A DNA stretch of 64,000 nt, taken from NCBI GenBank assembly GCA_009617715.1, contig VTFK01000140.1:248001-312000 (forward strand), given 5' to 3'. The DNA comes from Plectrocnemia conspersa (Eukaryota; Arthropoda; Insecta; Trichoptera; Polycentropodidae). Below the pieces are notes generated by a model. The model was not told where the DNA came from and searched no databases. It worked only from the letters and a program-made list of their open reading frames with translations. Positions 58,218 to 64,000 of the stretch are shown here, piece by piece; position 1 is the stretch's first letter, and each line of letters begins with the position of its first letter. A program made the position numbers and the translations under genes.

Positions 58218-58989
58218 TTGTACGATTACCGGACCCTCAACTTTTTTGATTATAGTTCTGATGTTAAAATTATGTATGTTAATTATTGAATAGTATAAAT
58301 TGGATGAAAAGGTGCACTACACTGCATACTTTTATTGTTATTTACTGGTTGGTTTAGTTTTATCATATAATGATTGCTCAAGCAACTACTTATTATAAAA
58401 TTAAAATTACATGTGCTCGTTCGATAGATATGCGGTTGATTTTACGTACTATGTGAACAACTACTTCACCATTTTTAAACTATTGGACAATGGAAATAGT
58501 ACAATCTGTGGACAAACTACGTAATATTTTCAAGTCTTAAATTGGTTAGCATAGATTCGCAACATAGTTAAATATATTATAAATCAAAATATTTTTTTTA
58601 TAATATTTACTAGTTAATTTCTTGACAAAGCTAAATAATAATAATAAATATGAAACTAAAAATATTTTATTCTTCCTGACTGATCTGAATTATATGTCAT
58701 TGATTGTGTTGTAGTGCATTTTCTGTGAGTTATATACCCACTATCTTAAAATCATGTTTTTTAATGTATCTACATCAAAAGATTATTTAAATGTATTACA
58801 CATTTTCAGTAATAATAGATACGTGATAAAAAATAGAAATTAAACATCTGGTATCTGAGAATAATTACAAATAATTAGGACATTTTTCGCACCATGCAAA
58901 ATATTTCTAAGAGAATTGATCAGACATATTTTATTTAACCAATTTATTTATATTAAAGTTAGATTATTTTTAAATTGGGTAGCATAATT
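58218..58989. other. AT-rich spacer
   Basis: Nothing recognised. Confidence 0.5.
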
Positions 58990-59225
58990 GGTATGGGAAG
59001 CTGGGAGCTCCCACTGCGAGACATAAAGCCCGAAAGGCCGGAGAAATAGACAGATTCAAATGAATGAACCGCAACCGCATGAACATTTGATGACAGGTGA
59101 CCATAAACACGAGCACGAGTAACGGCTGAAGTTTTAGTGCGCATGCGCGACAAATTCAATTCATGGCGCATGACAGCTAACAGCCAGACCGCCCGAGCTT
59201 CAGTCGGCTTTAGCCGCTCTCTCGG
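58990..59225 (-). promoter_or_regulatory. GC-rich island with NRF-1 site, candidate baboon promoter
   Basis: A 235-base island (GGGAGCTCCCACTGCGAG, GGCGCATGACAGC, AGACCGCCCGAGC) in about 25% G+C DNA. Bases 59,138-59,149 are TGCGCATGCGCG, a full match to the NRF-1/Ewg consensus YGCGCAYGCGCR. It lies 5.1 kb upstream of the first recognised baboon exon on baboon's strand side. An open frame across it (59,171-58,959 minus) lacks a signal peptide and is probably not coding. Direction of transcription is inferred. Confidence 0.4.
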
Positions 59226-62200
59226 TATTCATAATTACGTAAATTAAAAAAATTAATGAATGATTAAAATATTTAATTATTAGAGTCGTTTTACAATCCA
59301 AGGCATGCGCCGCATCTACCGCATGTATGGACAGCACGCCACTGGTGAATATGTACAAAAATATGGTAAAAATCATTTCATCTCATACACCTAAATAAAA
59401 AAATCGCATGTGGGCTTAAAATTTCTACGCCATTGATATGATCCTTGAACTCAAGTCTTTCAGGTATTAACCACCGATTTATATCAGTAGTCTATCGTGC
59501 TGATAATAATATGGAAATATGATATAAGCGTTATCGTGCTAAAATAATAAAAAGGCACAACAATGAACTGATAATGACACAGTCGGGATATGGTCATTGT
59601 CAAAGTACACGATCAACTATATTCCCATTGAAAAATTAATATAAAGCAAGAACTTTTGCATAAAAACGTAAACACAATATAAGCATAATATTTTAATTCA
59701 GTTTACGGTTTAATTTTGTATTTATTAGATTTATTATAAATAAATATAAAATCATGATAAATGTATTATAAACATACATATTTGTTTCTATAAAGTACAA
59801 CAATATTTTCGCATAGTTTATAACGCCCGACTTGAATTGTATTTCAATACATTTTATCGTTAATTTATAATACGTTAATGTACTTACAAATACCACAATA
59901 GTATCTAAATGATATTGACGCTTATAATAAATACATATGTGTATTACTAAAGTCAGTTATGGTTCACAAGTCGCTTAAGCTCGATAACCTATCTCATTTG
60001 CTTCTCATCTGTTTATTTACGTTCGACGGACACACTTGATAGGATGTTATCGAAAATATTCATTGTATTGTATGAAAAAAAGTTCTCGATTTTTTTCCCA
60101 TTACTTATGCAAAGTCTAGTCGAAGTAGTTCGTATCTTAGTGTATGTATTATTTTTAATACGAATTTTTGGTTGTTCGATTGTCGAGCGATTTCGTCACT
60201 ACAGATAAACCTACTAACTAAACGAAGATAACGCGATATAACGCACTAAAAACACGCACGTTAAAATGTAATATAAATCTGACGCGTTGTATACGAAAAA
60301 TAATAATTAAATTATTTATTCCCATCACAATACTTAAATGGCTAAATCATACAGTAACAGAAATTATCGGTTAGCTTCCGTAACATGTTTTTTTAAAACA
60401 TAATAATATGTTGCATGACTTAAATGTATTTATATAACGTAAGCAATTTATCATGAAAAATATGTTTTTATATGTATTTTTAGAACATTGCATAAAAAAA
60501 TATTTATACACCATGACTGAAACCCTTAACTTCCAATTCAATAAATTATTCATAAAGTAGAAAATGAAAATGTTATATATACTTTTATGACGCGTTAAAA
60601 ATAAAGGCAGTTTTGAATTTAAGATAAATTTATCTAAACACCAAAATATGTCATAAAACTAACCATATAGTATACATGATCATTATCTTTTATTAAAAAA
60701 TATAGATTACTGATAACATAAAACAGTAAAAACGATTATTTTGTAAATACGCTATTAGCTAAAAAACAGATGTAAATAAATTCGTATCGCAGTCTTGTAC
60801 TGGTCTCTAAATTTAAAGCCAATCTATTATTGATTTACTTACTGTCAAAAATGTGAGCGAAGTAATTCAGATAAAATCGAGGGATGATAAAAAAAAAACA
60901 AAAAACACAAACTGTTAAAATGTGAAAAGTTCATCAATTAATTAAATCAAGTAATGAAGTTTGAAATATATAATTTCTGTGACGGTATCACACATAATCG
61001 CTGCGTCAAAACAGAAAAATAGAAAAAAAAAATCAGAGTTGTCTTTGAAGGCAAAAGAGTAATTTTTATGCATATCCGCGCGGATGTCAATTAACAGTAT
61101 TCATAATCTCTTTATGTTATAAATTATTTAATAAATTTAATCAATTTATAATTTAGTCTAGTACATTATAATGTAGATAGAAATGTTTTTAATAATAGGC
61201 ATTTATCATATTAATGAAGTTTTGTTGAGGCAATTTTACTCACTAAAGAGCTTTTCAACATAATGGTTTTATTTGCTGAGCTTTCAAAGATTAAGTTATC
61301 TCCTCGACTGTGTTATGTCTATTGCATACAACATACATTTATTAAAATAAAGTTATAATAAGGCAAAATTATACAGATTTTTTTTAATCAAAATAAGCCG
61401 AAAGTTGATTATATTAATATGTGTTTGTAAAAAATTTCAACGTGATGTATTATTTAATTTGTTTACGTGTTATTTAAAACAAAACAGTAGCTAAATTGGT
61501 AACAATGAGAAATCTTAGATGAAATTCTATATTTGGAGCATTAATTTAGCACATTGAGTATGCGGCTGTTTTTATGGAAAATGCTAAGAGCATTATGAGC
61601 AAAAAATATGCAACATATAACATATGTGACCGATAAAACATGTTGCAGTTATTTTTGGGACTATAAATAATGACTTATACTCAAATATTGTATTTATATG
61701 CAACTTCCAGGTTGAATATAATTATTTATTTTATAAATATATGTATAGTATAAAAAACATTGAAGTGAATTATAGTATAATATTTTCTTACGACAACTGC
61801 ATATCTACATTTTTAATTTCAAAATTTTCGTATACATTGCATACATGGATATATCAATACTAATCGCATATTTTGTGAAAATAATCAATTGTTATAATCT
61901 AAAACAATAGATAAGATTATTGCTTAAAACTCGATAGAACGCTAAATGAATAACACATGATATCGATTCACACAAAAAGCCAAAATACTCATCGGGCAAT
62001 ATATATTTTAATTATTTTTTCGTAGATTTTACACGTGACGTGCGGTATACTTAAAGATCGATTGCATGAAGAAAGGGTAGGGTCTGTACCTTGCTTTTGA
62101 ATAACTATTACGTCAGCTTGCTTCTACGCAGATGGAAAGTATATATGTACAAGCAATTTAAAATGTCTTAAAAGTATTTATTAGCTACAATTCTGCTGCA

Positions 62201-63553
62201 AATTAACTAATCCTGGGATATGAATTAATTTTGGTTTTCATTATTCTTCTTTAGTACCGACATAAAATAATAGGGTTATGTGTCTAAATTATATCTAATA
62301 AAAAAATAAGGCAAAAAGTAACTTGGAATCCCATTGATTTATAGCGATTTAGTTTTTCGTTTTTAGTTATTAATTCCTTAATAATAAATAATTAATAATG
62401 TAACTAGAATTGACACAGTATTAAATTATATTTACTCTCAGTTTTTAATAATAAATATGTCGATATTACTATTACTCATTATCGCTCATTTCAAAATGAA
62501 AGATAACGTTTTTTAGGCATACTGCACGTATTATATTGCATGTACATATGTTTACAATAATAATAAGCATCTTTAAAAAGGTCAATAGATTTAAGGCACA
62601 ATAAACATGTTTATCGTTTATTTTCTATTGCATTTAAAGAAGCTGAGTTTCTATAATAACATTATTATAGCTATTTTCCTTATGACGTAAAGCAGTGATT
62701 TTGCTTTAATTGATTTTTCTAATGTAAACAACTTTCTAGTTCTATGAATTTAAATAATCGAACTTTATATAAAATATTTTAACAACATAACAGTTCAAGA
62801 GCTTCCACAAAAGTTAGGTGTTAGTAGTCCAGCAGTTCTAGACTTGCAAATGGGTGCCGCACGAACTAAAAAACAATTGAAACTACGCAGTTAAAATTAC
62901 ATAATCATAAAGATCATTAGTTTACATTGATACTTCAAAAAGTGCATCATAGAAATCGAAAGTTTTTTCATAAAAATATTTCGTGAATTTTTTTTTTGTT
63001 TCATCTAAATAAATATTTATGTTAACTTTACTCAGAAAATAAATCTGCTTATCGGAAAAAATCAAATGTTTAATAATGCTAATGATAAGCAATTTAAAAT
63101 ATGGAAAAATATTAGAAAAATTAAAAAAAATAGTGCGAGAAAAAGATTATTAAAATATTAATGGAGATTTAAACATTTCCATAAAAATTGAAACATTTTA
63201 TCTTAATTGGAACATTTCTATCAAATCAAATACACATTAACCTTGATGATATAAGCACTATTTTTTCGCCAAATTAAATTATAAGAATACATGAAATATA
63301 TAAACAAATTAAAAAATAACTTAGCGCTTAAACTGCAACGCAAACTTATTTATTACTCCTATTTTAGTAAAATTATTCAGTAAATGTCTGAAAAAGGAAA
63401 TATTCCACGATTGCAAAAAATACCTCCTTTATACAAAACTGATGATGAGATGATCATTAAGAAAATCTGTTTTTTCAAAAAAATTTTAATCAATTTTAGC
63501 CAATAAAATAAATTCATTTATTAAAAAATGTAAATCTTTTATCACATTAAAAA
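59226..63553. other. 4.3 kb AT-rich DNA
   Basis: No gene, RNA or clear mobile element. Frames at 59,693-59,896 and 60,371-60,553 are low-complexity. A signal-peptide exon for baboon was sought on the minus strand and not found. Confidence 0.5.
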
Positions 63554-63800
63554 TATGGATTTAGATACAAATCCAGTACAAAATATTTTTGATTTAATTA
63601 ATGAAATACAACTAAACTTAAGCGATACAAATAAAACTTTCGCATTATTTATAGACTTAAAAAAAGCTTTTGACGCATATTATTAGATGAATTAGAACAT
63701 ATTGGAATAGTAAGATCAACACTATTTTATTAAAAAGCTATTTAAATTATTACTTAGACAACAAGTAGTTGTAATAAATAGATCATAAAGCGAATGATAG
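63554..63800 (+). pseudogene. Non-LTR reverse-transcriptase scrap
   Basis: Reads IQLNLSDTNKTFALFIDLKK then AFDAYY and a stop; 'LFIDLKKAFD' is the first catalytic Asp block of LINE RTs. A shifted frame continues LDELEHIG. and ..VVINR. The wording differs from the 55-57 kb LINE (YTDFEKAFD), so it is a second LINE family. No YADD block reached before similarity fades. Confidence 0.65.
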
Positions 63801-63904
63801 GTGGTAAATTAATCTATACATAAATGATTTAACCTAATGTAAACTTAATTGAATATTAATTGATACAGTGCTAATATATAACTCTAAACCATACAAAGAT
63901 ATGC

Positions 63905-63960
63905 AAAGAACCACATTATGTAATAGAAATATAACCACATTATGTAATAAAAATATAACC
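63905..63960 (+). repeat. Two-copy tandem repeat, unit 25-26 bp
   Basis: AACCACATTATGTAATA.AAATAT occurs twice in direct succession. Confidence 0.8.
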
Positions 63961-64000
63961 AAAGTCAAAAAATTTATACAGCTTTTAAAATATATTATCG

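Noticed and set aside
58959..59171. Minus-strand frame MRHELNLSRMRTKTSAV... as the baboon first exon
   Set aside because: No hydrophobic signal-peptide core and no donor in the needed phase; better explained as promoter or 5' UTR.
1..64000. CRISPR array, operon, phage or bacterial origin
   Set aside because: Spliced animal genes, Pol III SINEs and eukaryotic transposons throughout; no prokaryotic gene packing or spaced repeats.

Overview
This is insect nuclear DNA. It is AT-rich, has short exons with GT-AG introns, and is loaded with insect-type DNA transposons, SINEs and LINEs. Three conserved single-copy genes can be rebuilt exon by exon with every splice phase agreeing: mitochondrial citrate synthase (+, 1,868-26,851, 8 coding exons, 464 residues), the chromatin subunit YL-1/VPS72 (+, 29,799-37,195, 7 coding exons, 404 residues) and the activin/TGF-beta type I receptor baboon (-, 53,912-46,608, eight constant or alternative positions seen, signal-peptide exon not found). 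The insect order cannot be decided from the sequence.

Layout. 1-1.9 kb: an old piggyBac transposase remnant and the citrate synthase promoter side. 1.9-23.4 kb: one 21.5-kb first intron of citrate synthase that isolates a 14-residue exon and holds most of the repeats (tRNA-derived SINEs, a 1.4-kb hAT-like composite with another element nested in it, piggyBac and hAT MITEs). 23.4-26.9 kb: the rest of citrate synthase. 27-29.8 kb: a hAT MITE with a perfect 8-bp target duplication, a decayed hAT transposase and a tandem repeat. 29.8-37.2 kb: VPS72, with LINE pieces in its fifth intron. 37.2-39.8 kb: plain AT-rich DNA. 39.8-44.6 kb: three elements side by side: a Tigger/pogo transposon with both ends, a piggyBac MITE seven bases away, and a gag-only BEL/Pao LTR element. 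46.6-53.9 kb: baboon, convergent with VPS72. 54.9-57.0 kb: a 5'-truncated LINE on the minus strand. 57-64 kb: AT-rich DNA with a SINE, a GC-rich promoter-like island at 59.0-59.2 kb that could serve baboon, and a reverse-transcriptase scrap.

The genes are unrelated in job: TCA cycle entry, H2A.Z deposition by SWR1/SRCAP-type complexes, and Smad2/3-branch signalling. No new operon-like system is seen. The observations most worth following are (1) two interchangeable ligand-binding exons of baboon, equal in phase and cysteine layout; (2) a 3'-tail hairpin shared by the SINE family and the LINE family with compensatory base changes, pointing to which LINE moves the SINE; (3) a MITE insertion whose empty site survives in a sister repeat 9 kb away; and (4) a Tigger element that kept a C-terminal PCNA-box-like motif but lost its DNA-binding domain.
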